Source of the DNA: Eggerthellaceae bacterium
GTDB lineage: Bacteria; Actinomycetota; Coriobacteriia; Coriobacteriales; Eggerthellaceae
Reading direction: 5' to 3'
DNA length: 64,000 bases
Assembly (NCBI GenBank): GCA_009782605.1
Contig: WRIR01000007.1
Location: forward strand, 37,003 to 101,002
Shown: positions 26,758-37,471 of the stretch, one piece after another
Position numbering within the stretch: position 1 is the first letter of the stretch
Layout of the letters: each line of letters starts with the position of its first letter
Notes under the pieces: generated by a model
The model's database searches: none
What the model was told of the DNA's origin: nothing
Seen by the model: the letters and a program-made list of their open reading frames with translations, nothing else
Position numbers and translations under genes: made by a program

Positions 26758-28122
26758 TCAGTTCTTCAAGCTGTTCAAAGGCGCGGGGAAGCGCCCGCCT
26801 CGGTGGGCGAACACGGTGCCCGCATGCTGGTTGACGGGCATGACCGGCGCAGACCCGAGCAGTCCGCCGTAGCTCACGCTGTCCCCGGCGACCTTGCCGA
26901 TGGCGGGGATGAGGCGCACCGCGGTCGTCTTCGCGTTGATGACCCCGATGGCGCACTCGTCGGCGATGATGCCGAAGACGGTCTCGACCGTGCTGTCCCC
27001 GGGGATAGCGACCATATCGAGGCCGACCGAGCACACGCAGGTCATCGCCTCCAGCTTCTCCAAGGTCAAGGCCCCGAGCTCGACCGCGCGGATCATGCCG
27101 GTGTCTTCGGACACGGGGATGAAGGCGCCGGAGAGCCCCCCGACAGAAGACGAGGCCATGACCCCGCCCTTCTTCACGGCGTCGTTGAGCAGGGCAAGCG
27201 CGGCAGTGGTTCCCGGGCCGCCGCAGGTGCCGATGCCCATGGCCTCGATTATCTCGGCGACGGAGTCCCCGTCGGTCGGGGTGGGGGCGAGCGAGAGGTC
27301 GAGGATGCCCTGTCCCACCCCGAGGCGCTTGGAAGCCTCCCGCGCCATGAGCTCGCCTGCGCGGGTTATCTTGAAGGCAGTCGACTTGACGGCCTCGGCG
27401 ATGGCGGTGATGTCGGCGTCCGGGGGCATGTCGGCGAGCACGGCGCACACGACGCCGGGGCCGGAAACACCTACGTTGACGACGGCGTCGGCCTCGCCCG
27501 AGCCGTGGAAGGCCCCTGCCATGAAGGGGTTGTCCTCGACTGCGTTCGCGAACACCACGAGCTTGGCGCATCCGATGCAGTCGCGGTCAGCGGTGGCCTT
27601 TGCCGTGTCGATGACGGCCTGGCTCATCTGGAGCACGGCATCCATGTTGATGCCGGCACGGGTCGAGGCGACGTTGACCGACGAGCACACCCGGTCGGTC
27701 GCCGCGAGCGCGTAGGGGATGGACGCTATCAGCTTAGAGTCGGCTACGGAGGCCCCTTTGTGGACGAGGGCCGAGAAGCCGCCGACGAAGTCGACTCCCA
27801 CCGCTGTGCCCGCCTTGTCCATGGCCTGCGCGACGGGGGTCAGGTCGTGTGCGGCGGTCGCCGCGCAGATTTCCGCGACGGGGGTGACCGATATGCGTTT
27901 GTTCACGATGGGGATGCCGTATTCCCGCTCAAGCTGCTCGGCCGTCGGGACGAGCTTCTCGGCCGCAAAAGCCATGCGGTCGTAGACCTTGGCCGCCATG
28001 ACGTCGATGTCTTCGTGCATGCACCCCCTTATGTTCAACCCTAAGGTGATGGTGCGGATGTCGAGGTTCTGCTTGTTGATCATTGCAAGCGTCTCGACGA
28101 TTTCGGCAGGGGTGATGTGCAT
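26758..28122 (-). CDS. PFL family protein (UPF0210/DUF711)
   Basis: The 454-residue protein matches the UPF0210 family throughout: [20 protein letters not shown] and [20 protein letters not shown] at the N-terminus, [15 protein letters not shown] in the middle, and [18 protein letters not shown] and [14 protein letters not shown] near the end. The fold is related to pyruvate formate-lyase-like barrels, but it lacks a glycyl-radical motif and the biochemical role is not established. In many genomes the gene follows a small ACT-domain protein (UPF0237); no such gene is visible upstream here. Confidence 0.9.
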   Translation of the reverse strand: MHITPAEIVETLAMINKQNLDIRTITLGLNIRGCMHEDIDVMAAKVYDRMAFAAEKLVPTAEQLEREYGIPIVNKRISVTPVAEICAATAAHDLTPVAQAMDKAGTAVGVDFVGGFSALVHKGASVADSKLIASIPYALAATDRVCSSVNVASTRAGINMDAVLQMSQAVIDTAKATADRDCIGCAKLVVFANAVEDNPFMAGAFHGSGEADAVVNVGVSGPGVVCAVLADMPPDADITAIAEAVKSTAFKITRAGELMAREASKRLGVGQGILDLSLAPTPTDGDSVAEIIEAMGIGTCGGPGTTAALALLNDAVKKGGVMASSSVGGLSGAFIPVSEDTGMIRAVELGALTLEKLEAMTCVCSVGLDMVAIPGDSTVETVFGIIADECAIGVINAKTTAVRLIPAIGKVAGDSVSYGGLLGSAPVMPVNQHAGTVFAHRGGRFPAPLNSLKN

Positions 28123-28488
28123 GGTGTCCAGGCTTTCTTGTCGTTTGCGGCTCCGGCTTGGGTAAGCTTGGGTCGCCTTGGTTCGGCTCGGCCTGCAGCA
28201 AGTCGCAGCAGCTCGGGCCGCCTTCTTCGTCCTTTTCCGGCGGCGATGGTGCCACGATTGTCGGCCCCGTCGGCCCGCCGCGTAAGGGCATCGTTGAGAA
28301 GGATAGCAAAGAAGGCGGTTATTAATGGTGATTGCGTGGCATTTCCGGAGATTCTTCGTACGGTCGGTGCCCCGCGCCCAAAAAAAGCTAGGCTGTTCTT
28401 CGGAAAACCCGATGAATTGGTTGTAAATGGCTGTAAATTATGGAGAGCATCGGCATTAAGGTATCGGCATCAAAAGGAGAATCCGGTG
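28123..28488. other. Divergent intergenic region before the giant activase gene
   Basis: These 366 bases lie between the divergent PFL and activase genes. Only the ribosome-binding site AAAAGGAG (about 28471-28478) of the activase gene is clear. The right half is AT-richer (28320-28470) and may hold the promoter, but no good -35/-10 pair could be chosen. An open frame runs from 28117 into the activase without initiation signals and is not counted. Confidence 0.45.
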
Positions 28489-31400
28489 ATGGCTCGAATC
28501 ACTGAAGACGGCACGGACGCCGCACAAGGCGGGCACCGAGGAACCGACGGCGGAATCACCGAGGCTTGCACGCTTCACCTGGGGATAGACGTCGGTTCGA
28601 CGACGGTCAAGCTCGCCATTCTCGATGAGGCGAACGAGACCCGCTACTCGATATACCGGCGGCACCACGCCGACGTTCGCGCCACGATCGTCGAGGTGCT
28701 TGAGGCTGCGGCCGAGCACTACGGCGACGAGCCCATGAGCATCGCCATCACGGGCTCGGGCGGCCTCCTCCTTGCTCAGTGGCTTGGCTTGGAATTCGTC
28801 CAGGAGGTCATCTCGTCGAAGACGGCGGTCGAGGCCTTCATCCCGAAGACCGACGTGGCCATCGAGCTCGGCGGCGAGGACGCGAAGATCATCTATTTCG
28901 ACCAGGGCATCGAGCAGCGTATGAACGGCACCTGCGCCGGGGGCACCGGCGCCTTCATCGACCAGATGGCCTCGCTCCTGAACACCGATGCCGCCGGCCT
29001 CAACGAACTGGCGAAGAACCACACCACCATCTACCCGATCGCGTCACGCTGCGGCGTATTCGCAAAGACCGACGTGCAGCCGCTCTTGAACGAGGGCGCG
29101 CGCAAGGAGGACATCTCCGCGTCGATATTCCAGTCGGTCGTCACCCAGACCATCTCCGGGCTGGCCTGCGGGCGGCCCATCCGCGGGTACGTGGCCTTCC
29201 TGGGCGGCCCCCTCCAATACCTGCCGGAGCTGCGCAAGCGCTTCTACGAGACGCTTGACCTGGACGAAGAGCATATCATCGTTCCGGAAGACGCTCACCT
29301 CTTCGTCGCCTGCGGCTGCGCGCTCGCAAGCAGGGAGGGAAGGCCCGAGAGGCTGGCTGACGTGCTGGGCCGCCTGAAGACCTTAGGCGACATGCAGGGG
29401 TCGGAGGTCGTGAGGCTCGCTCCGCTCTTCGCCGATGCGGCCGACTATGACAACTTCAAGGCCCGCCATGCCAGTGAGCGGGTGGCCCGCAGCGACCTGG
29501 CGCACTACGAGGGCATGGCCTACCTGGGCATCGATGCCGGGTCGACCACCTTCAAGGCGGCGCTCGTCGCCGAGGACGGCAGCCTGTTGTGGACCTCCTA
29601 CGCCCACAACAAGGGCGATGTGCTCGGGTGTTCCAAGGCGGCGCTCGCCGACATGTACCGGGCCCTTCCCACCGATGCCGCCACCGGCCTTCCGCGGGTG
29701 CAGATAGGGCATGCGACGGTGACCGGCTACGGCGAAGGGCTGCTGCTTGAGGCGCTGCGCGTCGATTCGGGCGAGATCGAGACCGTCGCCCACCTGCGGG
29801 GCGCCCAGGAGCTCCTGCCCGGCGTCGAGTTCATCTTGGACATCGGCGGCCAGGACATGAAGTGCCTGCGTGTCAAGGACGGCGTGATCGACCACATCAT
29901 GCTCAACGAGGCCTGCTCAAGCGGGTGCGGCTCCTTCATCGAGAGCTTCGCGTCCGGCCTGAACCTCGACATCGCCGAGTTCGCCCAGACCGCCATCGAG
30001 GCGAAGAACCCGGTTGACCTGGGAAGCCGCTGCACGGTGTTCATGAACAGCCGTGTGAAGCAGGCCCAGAAGGAGGGCGCGACCGTGGGCGACATCGCCG
30101 CGGGGCTGGCCATCTCCGTCATCAAGAACGCTCTTTTCAAGGTCATCAAGATACGCGACCCCCATGACGTGGGGGAGAAGGTCATCGTCCAGGGCGGCAC
30201 CTTCTTGAACGACGCCGTGCTGCGCTCCTTCGAGCAGCTTTCCGAGGTGAACGCCGTGCGCCCCGACATCGCCGGCAACATGGGCGCCTTCGGAGCCGCG
30301 CTCCTTGCACGCGACCGCTACCGCGAAGGCCTGGTCCAGGGACCCCTGCCCGCCGCCGGCACCGCAGATGCTGCCACGGCCCCGGGCGTCGCCATCGACT
30401 CCGCCCCCGCCACGCAGATGCTCACCCCCGACCAGCTCAAGCACCTGAACCCGAGCCACAAGACCGTCCGCTGCAAGGCCTGCTCGAACAGCTGCCTTCT
30501 CACCGTGAACGACTTCGGTCTCGACGAGGGCACGGGCAAGCACCGCCGCTTCATCACGGGGAACCGCTGCGAGAAGGGCGCGGGCACACACGACGAGAGC
30601 AAGAACGTGCCGAATCTCTACGAGTACAAGAGCCAGCGCCTCTTCGGTTATGTGCCCCTGTCCCGGGACGAGGCCCCGCGCGGCACGGTCGGCATCCCGC
30701 GTGCGCTCAACCTCTACGAGAACTACCCCTTCTGGTTCACCTTCTTCACCAAGCTCGGCTTCCGCGTCGAGATATCCGAGCCGTCGACGAAGAAGACCTA
30801 CGAGGCAGGCATCGAGAGCATGCCCTCGGAATCGGTTTGCTACCCGGCGAAGCTCAGCCATGGCCACATCATGGACCTGCTCAAGCGCGACCTCGACTTC
30901 ATCTGGATGCCCTGCTCGAAGTGGGAGCGCAAGGAGGACGAGGGCGCGCGCAACCACTTCAACTGCCCGATCGTCATGAGCTATTCCGAGGCCCTGCGCC
31001 TGAACATCGACGAGCTGCACGACAGCGACATCGCCTTCCTGAACCCCTTCCTCCCCTACGACCAGAAGGAGCACCTGAAGAAGCGCCTCTTCGTCGAGCT
31101 CGTGGAGAACAACCGCGCCCTCATGGAGCGCCATGCGAAGAAGGCGCCCAGCCAAAAGGAGATCGACGAGGCGGTCGAGGCCGCCTGGCTTGAGGACGAG
31201 GCCTTCAAGGGCGACCTGCGTGCCAAGGGCGAGGAAGTCCTTGACTGGATGGAGGAGACGAAGACCCACGGCATCGTGTTGGCCGGGCGCCCCTACCACG
31301 TCGACCCCGAGGTCAACCATGCCATCCCCGAGCTGCTGACCAGCTTCGGGCTCGCGGTGCTCACGGAGGACTCCGTGTCGCACCTCGGCGTGCTTGAGCG

Positions 31401-33192
31401 TCCCATCAGGCTCTTCGACCAGTGGATGTACCACACCCGCCTCTTCGCGGCCGCAAAGGTCGCCACCGAGCGCAACGACCTCGACCTCATCCAGCTCAAC
31501 AGCTTCGGCTGCGGTTTGGACGCCCTGACCACCGACCAGGTGCAGGAAATTCTCGAACAGTCGGGCAAGATATACACCGTGCTCAAGATAGACGAGGTCT
31601 CCAACCTCGGCGCCGCCCGCATCCGCGTCCGCTCGCTGCTCGCCGCCCTCAAAGACCAGGCGGATGAGGCGGCGGAGCGCGCGGGCATGAACCGGGGCTG
31701 CCCCGTCGGCGACATCGCCGAGCAGCTTTTCGTCGAAGAGGCCAAGGCCCGCATCGAGGCGAAGACGGGCCAGCGGGAGGCAGAGGCTGCCCGCGAGATA
31801 GCCCAGTTCAAGCAACGGGAGGGCTTCAAGCAACGGGAGGCCGCCTCGACGCTCTTCGAGCGGGCGGTCTACACGGAAGAGATGAAGGAGCAGGGCTGGA
31901 CGGTCCTCGCACCCCAGATGGCGCCGATCCACTTCGAGCTGCTTTTGCCCCTGTTCCACCGCTTCAACTACAACCTTGAGCTTTTGCCCTCGGTCGACCA
32001 CGGCGCGGTGGAGGCCGGCCTGAAATACGTCAACAACGACATCTGCTACCCGTCCATCCTCGTGACCGGGCAGATAATGGAGGCGGTGACCTCGGGCAGG
32101 TACGACACCGACCGCCTCGCGGTCATCATCTCGCAGACGGGCGGCGGCTGCCGCGCCACGAACTACATCTCGCTCATCCGCAAGGCGCTCAGCTCCATCG
32201 GCCTTCCGCATGTCCCGGTCATCTCGCTTTCCTCGAAGAACCTCGACGGCGACCACCCCGGGTTCAAGATCACGATGCCGATGCTCATGCAGGCGATATT
32301 CGCCATCCTGTGCGGCGACCTGCTCATGCAGTGCCTCTACCGCACGCGCCCCTACGAGGTGCAGCCGCACAGCGCAGAACAGCTCTACCAGCACTGGATG
32401 GACGACATCAAAGGGCAGCTTGCGGTGGGGATGAAGCGCTCCGGATTCAAGAAGACCGTAAGAAGCATCGTCGAGGACTTCGACACGCTGCCCCTGCAGG
32501 GCGAGGGCTCAAAGCCGCGCGTCGGGGTGGTGGGCGAGATACTGGTGAAGTTCCATCCCACGGCAAACAACCAGATCATCGACATCATCGAGAAGGAGGG
32601 CTGCGAGGCCGTCGTGCCGGGCCTCACGGAGTTCTTCCTCTTCGGCATCGCGGGCGCGATATTCCAGAAGGACCCGCTCGGGCGCAGCGCGAAAGGGGCG
32701 CTCGGCTCACGGGCGGCGCTCCAGTTCATCAAGTGGTTCCGCGCGCCCATCACCAAGGCGCTCCACCGGTCAAGCCGCTTCGAGCCGGCGGCAAGCATCT
32801 ACGAGCTTGCCGAGTACGCAAGCGAGATACTCGACCTGTGCAACTCGATGGGCGAGGGCTGGCTGCTCACCGCCGAAATGGTGGAGCTCATCCGCACGGG
32901 CGCGCCCAACGTCGTCTGCACGCAGCCCTTCGCCTGCCTGCCCAACCACGTGGTGGGAAAGGCGGTCATCAAGGAGCTGCGCCGCCGCTACCCCGAAAGC
33001 AACATCGTCGCCGTCGACTACGACCCCGGCGCATCGGAAGTGAACCAGCTCAACCGCATCAAGCTGATGATATCGGTCGCCAAGGCGAACCTTGCCGAAA
33101 GGGCGGCAGAAAACCCCGGGCGCCAGTCGGGCCTCTTTGGGCAGTCGGCCTGCCTCCCGGGACACCCAGCATCCCTGCGCGAGGGAAGATGA
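28489..33192 (+). CDS. Giant 2-hydroxyacyl-CoA dehydratase activase-related protein
   Basis: This 1567-residue protein has two tandem BadF/BcrA/HgdC-type ATPase domains. The first (about residues 28-285) has [33 protein letters not shown] and [11 protein letters not shown]; the second (about 342-600) has [32 protein letters not shown] and [12 protein letters not shown]. The cysteines in these motifs ligate a dimer-bridging [4Fe-4S] cluster in known activators. A Cys-rich segment (CKACSNSC) leads into a DUF2229/dehydratase-related half. Known activators drive ATP-dependent one-electron reduction of 2-hydroxyacyl-CoA dehydratases; the role of the giant fusions is not established. ATG 28489 follows AAGGAG; GTG 28486 is also possible. 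Confidence 0.9.
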   Translation: MARITEDGTDAAQGGHRGTDGGITEACTLHLGIDVGSTTVKLAILDEANETRYSIYRRHHADVRATIVEVLEAAAEHYGDEPMSIAITGSGGLLLAQWLGLEFVQEVISSKTAVEAFIPKTDVAIELGGEDAKIIYFDQGIEQRMNGTCAGGTGAFIDQMASLLNTDAAGLNELAKNHTTIYPIASRCGVFAKTDVQPLLNEGARKEDISASIFQSVVTQTISGLACGRPIRGYVAFLGGPLQYLPELRKRFYETLDLDEEHIIVPEDAHLFVACGCALASREGRPERLADVLGRLKTLGDMQGSEVVRLAPLFADAADYDNFKARHASERVARSDLAHYEGMAYLGIDAGSTTFKAALVAEDGSLLWTSYAHNKGDVLGCSKAALADMYRALPTDAATGLPRVQIGHATVTGYGEGLLLEALRVDSGEIETVAHLRGAQELLPGVEFILDIGGQDMKCLRVKDGVIDHIMLNEACSSGCGSFIESFASGLNLDIAEFAQTAIEAKNPVDLGSRCTVFMNSRVKQAQKEGATVGDIAAGLAISVIKNALFKVIKIRDPHDVGEKVIVQGGTFLNDAVLRSFEQLSEVNAVRPDIAGNMGAFGAALLARDRYREGLVQGPLPAAGTADAATAPGVAIDSAPATQMLTPDQLKHLNPSHKTVRCKACSNSCLLTVNDFGLDEGTGKHRRFITGNRCEKGAGTHDESKNVPNLYEYKSQRLFGYVPLSRDEAPRGTVGIPRALNLYENYPFWFTFFTKLGFRVEISEPSTKKTYEAGIESMPSESVCYPAKLSHGHIMDLLKRDLDFIWMPCSKWERKEDEGARNHFNCPIVMSYSEALRLNIDELHDSDIAFLNPFLPYDQKEHLKKRLFVELVENNRALMERHAKKAPSQKEIDEAVEAAWLEDEAFKGDLRAKGEEVLDWMEETKTHGIVLAGRPYHVDPEVNHAIPELLTSFGLAVLTEDSVSHLGVLERPIRLFDQWMYHTRLFAAAKVATERNDLDLIQLNSFGCGLDALTTDQVQEILEQSGKIYTVLKIDEVSNLGAARIRVRSLLAALKDQADEAAERAGMNRGCPVGDIAEQLFVEEAKARIEAKTGQREAEAAREIAQFKQREGFKQREAASTLFERAVYTEEMKEQGWTVLAPQMAPIHFELLLPLFHRFNYNLELLPSVDHGAVEAGLKYVNNDICYPSILVTGQIMEAVTSGRYDTDRLAVIISQTGGGCRATNYISLIRKALSSIGLPHVPVISLSSKNLDGDHPGFKITMPMLMQAIFAILCGDLLMQCLYRTRPYEVQPHSAEQLYQHWMDDIKGQLAVGMKRSGFKKTVRSIVEDFDTLPLQGEGSKPRVGVVGEILVKFHPTANNQIIDIIEKEGCEAVVPGLTEFFLFGIAGAIFQKDPLGRSAKGALGSRAALQFIKWFRAPITKALHRSSRFEPAASIYELAEYASEILDLCNSMGEGWLLTAEMVELIRTGAPNVVCTQPFACLPNHVVGKAVIKELRRRYPESNIVAVDYDPGASEVNQLNRIKLMISVAKANLAERAAENPGRQSGLFGQSACLPGHPASLREGR

Positions 33193-33198
33193 GCCCGC

Positions 33199-34110
33199 AT
33201 GGGCAATGGGGGGCCCACAGGGAGCCTGGTGATATGCCCGACGCCGATCGGCAACCTCAGGGACGTGACGCAGCGCAGCCTTGAGGCCTTGCGCAGTGCC
33301 GACGTCGTGTGCGCGGAGGACACCCGGGTGACCGGCAGGCTCCTTGCGGCCTACGACATCCAAAAGCGCCTGGAACGCCTCGACGAGGCCGCCATCTCGA
33401 AGGAGGCCGACCGCATCCTTGAGCATGTCCGGTCAGGCCAGCGTGTTGTATTCTGCAGCGACGCGGGGATGCCGGGTGTCTCCGACCCCGGATGCCGGCT
33501 GGTGAGGGCCGCACAGGATGCCGGCCTTCCGGTCGAGGTGCTGCCGGGCCCGAGCGCGGGCGTGACGGCCTATGTCGCGAGCGGTTTCACCAACCCCTGC
33601 TTCTACTTCGGCGGCTTCTTCCCCCGCAAGGCGCAGGACCGCTCCCGGCTGCTGGAGGGCCTGAAGGCCCTCGATGCGGTCCTTGTGTTCTACGAGAGCC
33701 CTGCCCGGCTGGTCTCGTCCCTGCAAGCCGCCGCCGAGAGCCTTCCCGAAAGGGAGGTGGCGGTCTGCCGGGAGTTGACGAAGCTGCACGAAGAGGTCTA
33801 TCGCGGCCCGGCGGCGCAGGTGCGGGACGAGTTTGCGGCCCGTGCGCAGAAGGAGGGCGTGAAGGGCGAGGTCGTCCTCGTCATCGACGGCCCCTGCGCG
33901 GCGGAGTGGGACCAGGAAAGGGCCGCAGCCCTCGTCGCGGCGCGGGAGTTGGCCGTCCGGCTGAGGGCCGGCCAGGCCGGGGAGGCAGCCGGGGCCGGGG
34001 AAGTCGACCATGCTGCCGGCACCCCCTCAAGCAAGGATCTCGCGGCACGTTTGCAAGAAGAGTTCGGGATATCCCGCAACGACGCCTACGAGATAGCGCT
34101 GGGCCGATGA
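33199..34110 (+). CDS. rsmI: 16S rRNA 2'-O-ribose C1402 methyltransferase
   Basis: RsmI methylates the ribose of C1402 in the decoding centre. The 303-residue protein has the tetrapyrrole-methylase-like fold with the N-terminal signature LVICPTPIGNLRDVTQRSLE, CAEDTRVTGRLL, SDAGMPGVSDPGCRLV and LPGPSAGVTAYVASGF, then FYFGGFFPRKAQDR and FYESPARLVSSL. It starts 6 bases after the giant activase gene without a strong ribosome-binding site. A Gly/Ala-rich linker (about residues 255-280) precedes a small C-terminal helical segment. Its TGA overlaps the next ATG. Confidence 0.94.
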   Translation: MGNGGPTGSLVICPTPIGNLRDVTQRSLEALRSADVVCAEDTRVTGRLLAAYDIQKRLERLDEAAISKEADRILEHVRSGQRVVFCSDAGMPGVSDPGCRLVRAAQDAGLPVEVLPGPSAGVTAYVASGFTNPCFYFGGFFPRKAQDRSRLLEGLKALDAVLVFYESPARLVSSLQAAAESLPEREVAVCRELTKLHEEVYRGPAAQVRDEFAARAQKEGVKGEVVLVIDGPCAAEWDQERAAALVAARELAVRLRAGQAGEAAGAGEVDHAAGTPSSKDLAARLQEEFGISRNDAYEIALGR

Positions 34111-34664
34111 GGGGGCTCGTCTCACACGAGATGGTCGTGGACGGCGTGCGGGTGGTGCTCACCTTCAAGAAGGTGAAGAACATCAACCTGCGGGTCAAGG
34201 GGCCCGACGGGCATGTGGAGGCGTCGGCGCCGCCCTGGGTGGGCGCCGACGCGGTCGTCTCCTTCATGCGGGCGAAGATGCCCTGGATACGCCGCAGGCA
34301 ACAAGAGGTCAGCGCCGCTCCCCACGGCCTCGACCGCGACCCGAGCCCCGCCGACCTGAAGGCGTGGCGCGTGCAGGTCGAGCCGGCCGCCAGGGCGCTC
34401 GTCGCACAGTGGGAGCCCCGTATGGGCGTGAGCGTGGCGGCCCTTGCCTTCCGCAGCATGACGAGCCGGTGGGGGAGCTGCAACCCGAAGACGGGCCGGG
34501 TCTGCATCAACGTCCAGCTTGCGAAGTACCCGGCAGAATGCCTTGAGTACGTGGTGGTCCACGAGCTGTGCCACTTCCACGAGCGCGGGCACAACGCCCG
34601 ATTCAAGGCGCTCTTGGGCTCCTACCTCCCCGACTGGAAGCAGCGTCGCGCCCTCCTGCGCTGA
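34107..34664 (+). CDS. YgjP-like (DUF45) M48-type metallohydrolase
   Basis: The 185-residue protein has the DUF45/YgjP pattern: KKVKNINLRVKGPDGHVEAS near the start, then RSMTSRWGSCNPKTGRVCIN and the zinc site VVHELCHFHERGHNARF, in which HELCH plus a later His bind metal. The fold resembles SprT/WLM metallopeptidases; E. coli YgjP has been linked to nucleotide pyrophosphate hydrolysis. It overlaps rsmI by ATGA, so the two are translationally coupled. Confidence 0.9.
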   Translation: MRGLVSHEMVVDGVRVVLTFKKVKNINLRVKGPDGHVEASAPPWVGADAVVSFMRAKMPWIRRRQQEVSAAPHGLDRDPSPADLKAWRVQVEPAARALVAQWEPRMGVSVAALAFRSMTSRWGSCNPKTGRVCINVQLAKYPAECLEYVVVHELCHFHERGHNARFKALLGSYLPDWKQRRALLR

Positions 34665-34717
34665 AAGCCAAGGCCCCGTCCCGCCGCCTTGCGCTTAAAG
34701 CTTCTGCAAAAACAAAA

Positions 34718-34740
34718 ACCCCGGCTGGCAAAAGCCGGGT
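34718..34740 (+). terminator. Hairpin after the YgjP-like gene
   Basis: ACCCCGGCT (34718-34726) and AGCCGGGT (34733-34740) form an 8-bp stem with a small loop. The U-tract is poor on the plus strand but good on the minus strand (TTTTTGTTTTTG after the stem). Position after the rsmI operon favours a plus-strand role; the direction is uncertain. Confidence 0.5.
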
Positions 34741-34813
34741 TCCCTGTGTGTCCACAGTTATAGCTATTATGTATTGCCAGGATGCAATCTCAATACCTTT
34801 TTGCGGTTAGTGA

Positions 34814-34819
34814 TATAAT
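34814..34819 (+). promoter_or_regulatory. -10 box TATAAT upstream of the Ala/Pro-rich membrane protein gene
   Basis: A consensus TATAAT lies 41 bases before the GTG start at 34860, downstream of the hairpin at 34718-34740. No good -35 match is visible at 16-18 bases. Confidence 0.5.
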
Positions 34820-34859
34820 CTTGTGGTTTGTTCCGAGAGATTTTTTGGAGGTGCGTTCA

Positions 34860-36428
34860 GTGCAGAACTCCTGGTTGGGAATTGGCCTCATGGCCCTGGT
34901 GGTCTTTATTGGGCTCATTATCGGTATCATACTCAGTAAAAATAAAGCGCAGGGCATGGCAAGCATCCTGGCTTTTGCCGCGCTCGCCCTGCTGTTGGCC
35001 GCCTTTAGCGTTTTTGGCATCGGCTTTTCACAGCCCTGGCTCCTTCCGCTTTTCATCGTCGGCTGCATGCTGATACCCATTGCGGTGTACTTCATCGCCT
35101 TGAGCATCATGCAAAGGTCGAAAAGGTCGGGAAGGTCGGCTGCCCCTTCGGCTGCTGCCCCGTCGGCGGCCGCCCCGCCGACCGCTGCCCGGGAAGCGGC
35201 CCTTTCATCGATAGACGCCCCGCCGCCAATCGTCCCGCCGGTGAATGCCGCGTCCTTCGCCTCGCGGGCTTCGGCTTTGGCGGGCGCTGCGGGGGCAGGC
35301 GGAGTGTCTGTCAGCGGCACCGCAGGAAGGGTGTCGGCATCCCCTGGTTGGGCTGAAAGCGACGGCGGCATTACCGAGAAGGACTTCATTGCCCAGGCAG
35401 GGTCGATCGACCTGGGGACAACGCAGCCGTTGTTCAACCGTTACGGTATGGCCGCCCCGACGGCCGAGGTCGGCGCGACAGCCCATCTTGGAACCGAGGC
35501 AGCGTCGCACTATGCGACGAGAGTGGCCCAATACGCCAGCGAGCTGCCCCAGCAAGCCGACATAGTGATAACGTCGCCCGTCGGGCAGGAGCCCGCGTTC
35601 ATGCCCGACGTCCCCCTCCAGCCCGCGTATGGCGACCTCCACTTCGACCCGACCATATTTGAGCCGCCTGTGCCTGAGCCCGACCCTGCCTTCGCCCCCC
35701 TGTTCGATCCGGAAGTGGCCGCCGAGCCCCCTGTCGAGCAGGACCTCCAGTCCCTTATCGAGTCCGTGCTTGCGCCGGGGTTCGAGCCCTCCGTTGCGGC
35801 TGCGATGGCATCGGGCCTCCGTGCCGCGCCTGTTGAGTTCGGGCCTGTTGTTGCCGAGCCCGGCCCCGCGCCTGCCTTCGCCCCGGCAGCCGACCTTGTG
35901 GCCGCCCCTGCGGCCGAAGCCGCGGCCGAGCCCGCCTTTGCCCCTGCAGCAGCCGAGGCCATGCCTGTGCCTGTGGCCGCCCCCGCAGCCGAGCCCGAAG
36001 CAGCCTCCACAGCCGAAGCCGCGGCTGAGGCCGCCCTTGCGGCCGCAGCCGCAGTCGTAGCCGCCGCCGCAGCATCCGAGGGCCAGCCCGCTCCCGATAC
36101 CGCCCCTGCTGCTGCCGTTGATAGCGCTCCTGCTCCCGAGCCCGCCACCCCGGTCGAGCTATCGGCCTTCGAGAAGTACCAGGAGAAGGCAGGCGCCTTG
36201 AGCGACAAGGGCGCCCATGCGGTTGCTGCGAGGCTGTTCGTGGAAAGCACCCAATATACGGAAGACGAGAAGCTCTCCCGCAAGGCCCTTTTCGACGCAG
36301 TCGCCAGCTATGTGAAGGCGGGAATGCCCGAAGAAGCCCGCAAAAACGCGAAAACCATCCTCATGGACATCGGCAAGCTGAGCCCTGCCGAAGCGATAAA
36401 GCTTGACGCGATCCTGAGGATGACATGA
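34860..36428 (+). CDS. Three-helix membrane protein with long Ala/Pro-rich region
   Basis: I do not recognise this 522-residue protein. GTG 34860 was chosen because TTGGAGGT stands 7 bases upstream; the frame begins earlier but lacks signals. Three helices are visible at about residues 4-26, 32-56 and 59-84. Residues about 92-460 are low-complexity, rich in Ala, Pro and Glu, with repeats such as AAPAAEAAAEPAFAPAAAEA, and are probably extended and disordered. The last 65 residues are helical and TPR-like (FEKYQEKAGALSDKG, VASYVKAGMPEEARKNAKTI). It may be a scaffold reaching from the membrane. It overlaps the VanW gene by ATGA. Confidence 0.75.
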   Translation: MQNSWLGIGLMALVVFIGLIIGIILSKNKAQGMASILAFAALALLLAAFSVFGIGFSQPWLLPLFIVGCMLIPIAVYFIALSIMQRSKRSGRSAAPSAAAPSAAAPPTAAREAALSSIDAPPPIVPPVNAASFASRASALAGAAGAGGVSVSGTAGRVSASPGWAESDGGITEKDFIAQAGSIDLGTTQPLFNRYGMAAPTAEVGATAHLGTEAASHYATRVAQYASELPQQADIVITSPVGQEPAFMPDVPLQPAYGDLHFDPTIFEPPVPEPDPAFAPLFDPEVAAEPPVEQDLQSLIESVLAPGFEPSVAAAMASGLRAAPVEFGPVVAEPGPAPAFAPAADLVAAPAAEAAAEPAFAPAAAEAMPVPVAAPAAEPEAASTAEAAAEAALAAAAAVVAAAAASEGQPAPDTAPAAAVDSAPAPEPATPVELSAFEKYQEKAGALSDKGAHAVAARLFVESTQYTEDEKLSRKALFDAVASYVKAGMPEEARKNAKTILMDIGKLSPAEAIKLDAILRMT

Positions 36429-37357
36429 TGACGCCTGCGCGAGGCGCAAACGCTGACCGTCGTGAAAAGAGCCCGCGTAACTCAAGGCTGATCGCCCCCC
36501 TTGTTGTTCTGTGCAGCGTGGCGGTCTCATCCTGCCTTGCCCTGGGAAACCCGCTTTTGTGGACCTTCGACAACACGGCAGGCCCCAACCGCACGGGGAC
36601 GGGGGGATCCCTCTTCCCGTCCTTGTCTTTAGGCGGGCAGGACAGCGGGTTGCGCGACACCGTCATGCAGCCCATCAGCGAGTACCGCAGCATCTCCCAG
36701 AACAACGACTCGGACAGGGCCCGCAACCTCGCCCTTGCCGCCCGCGCTATAGATGGGGTCGAGATAGCCCCCGGCCAGGTCTTCTCCTTCAACGAGGCGG
36801 TGGGGGATGTCGAGAACAGCAGCGACTACAGCGTTGCTATCGTCATCTACGGCAACGAGGTCGCCTATGCGCGCGGCGGCGGGATTTCCCAGGTTGCGAC
36901 GGCGCTTTACAACGCTGCCCTGCAGGGGAACATGGAAATCGTGGAGCGCTATCCTCACACGCTGATAACCGACTATGCGCCCATAGGCCTTGACGCGACG
37001 GTCAAGTACGGCGAGAAGGACCTGAAGATAAAGAACACCTCCGAATACCCGGTATACATCTCTGTCGAGGCGACCGACAAGACCGTGACCGTCACGCTGT
37101 ATGGCCAGCCCCTCAAGGAAGGCCTTTCCATCAGCGCAACGTCGGTGATAGTCGATCAGCAGGACAGGGAAGGGCAGCAGCAAGACCCCAATGCCGACGC
37201 CGGTGCCGAGGCGCTCTTTTTCGTGGTGGACTCATACCGCGTGTTCTATCAGGACGGGGCAAAGATAGACCAGGAGCACCTGTACACCGATATCTATGAA
37301 GTAACAAAGGATTCTGCGGCAATGTTGGGTGATGACGGATATAATCCAACTAACTAA
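36425..37357 (+). CDS. VanW family protein
   Basis: The 310-residue protein has one N-terminal membrane helix (about residues 24-44) and an extracellular VanW domain: ARNLALAARAIDGVEIAPGQ, VFSFNEAVGDVENSSDYSVA, ARGGGISQVATALYNAALQG, and PIGLDATVKYGEKDLKIKN. The usual GGGICQVSTTLYNAA motif has Ser for Cys here. VanW proteins occur in some vancomycin-resistance clusters and in sporulation or envelope contexts; the biochemical function is unclear. It overlaps the preceding membrane protein gene by 4 bases, so the two probably act together. Confidence 0.88.
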   Translation: MMTPARGANADRREKSPRNSRLIAPLVVLCSVAVSSCLALGNPLLWTFDNTAGPNRTGTGGSLFPSLSLGGQDSGLRDTVMQPISEYRSISQNNDSDRARNLALAARAIDGVEIAPGQVFSFNEAVGDVENSSDYSVAIVIYGNEVAYARGGGISQVATALYNAALQGNMEIVERYPHTLITDYAPIGLDATVKYGEKDLKIKNTSEYPVYISVEATDKTVTVTLYGQPLKEGLSISATSVIVDQQDREGQQQDPNADAGAEALFFVVDSYRVFYQDGAKIDQEHLYTDIYEVTKDSAAMLGDDGYNPTN

Positions 37358-37434
37358 AATAATAAAGTGTCGTCGAATAGTTGTGAAAACTCGTATACAA
37401 TAGAGCGACAAGGATTCTGCTGGGAGGTCTTGCC

Positions 37435-37467
37435 ATGAAAGACAGCCAGGGAGCGAGAAAGGGTTAG
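37435..37467 (+). CDS. Candidate ten-residue leader peptide before the PRC-barrel gene
   Basis: ATG 37435 is preceded by GGGAGG at a good distance and opens a ten-codon frame (MKDSQGARKG, stop TAG at 37465-37467). The PRC-barrel ATG follows only four bases later, and the codons for GARKG double as that gene's ribosome-binding site (GAGAAAGGG). Translation of the small frame could therefore affect initiation downstream. No attenuation-type codon bias or terminator is visible, so the function is speculative. Confidence 0.35.
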   Translation: MKDSQGARKG

Positions 37468-37471
37468 TATA

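Noticed and set aside
28117..28488. Upstream extension of the activase reading frame
   Set aside because: The translated segment has no family similarity and the good ribosome-binding site is at 28471-28478, before ATG 28489.
29917..32394. Very long open frame on the minus strand opposite the giant activase gene (825 codons)
   Set aside because: It is antisense to conserved coding sequence, is rich in Val/Leu/His/Asp from reversed codons and has no family motif; long antisense frames are expected in high-GC DNA.
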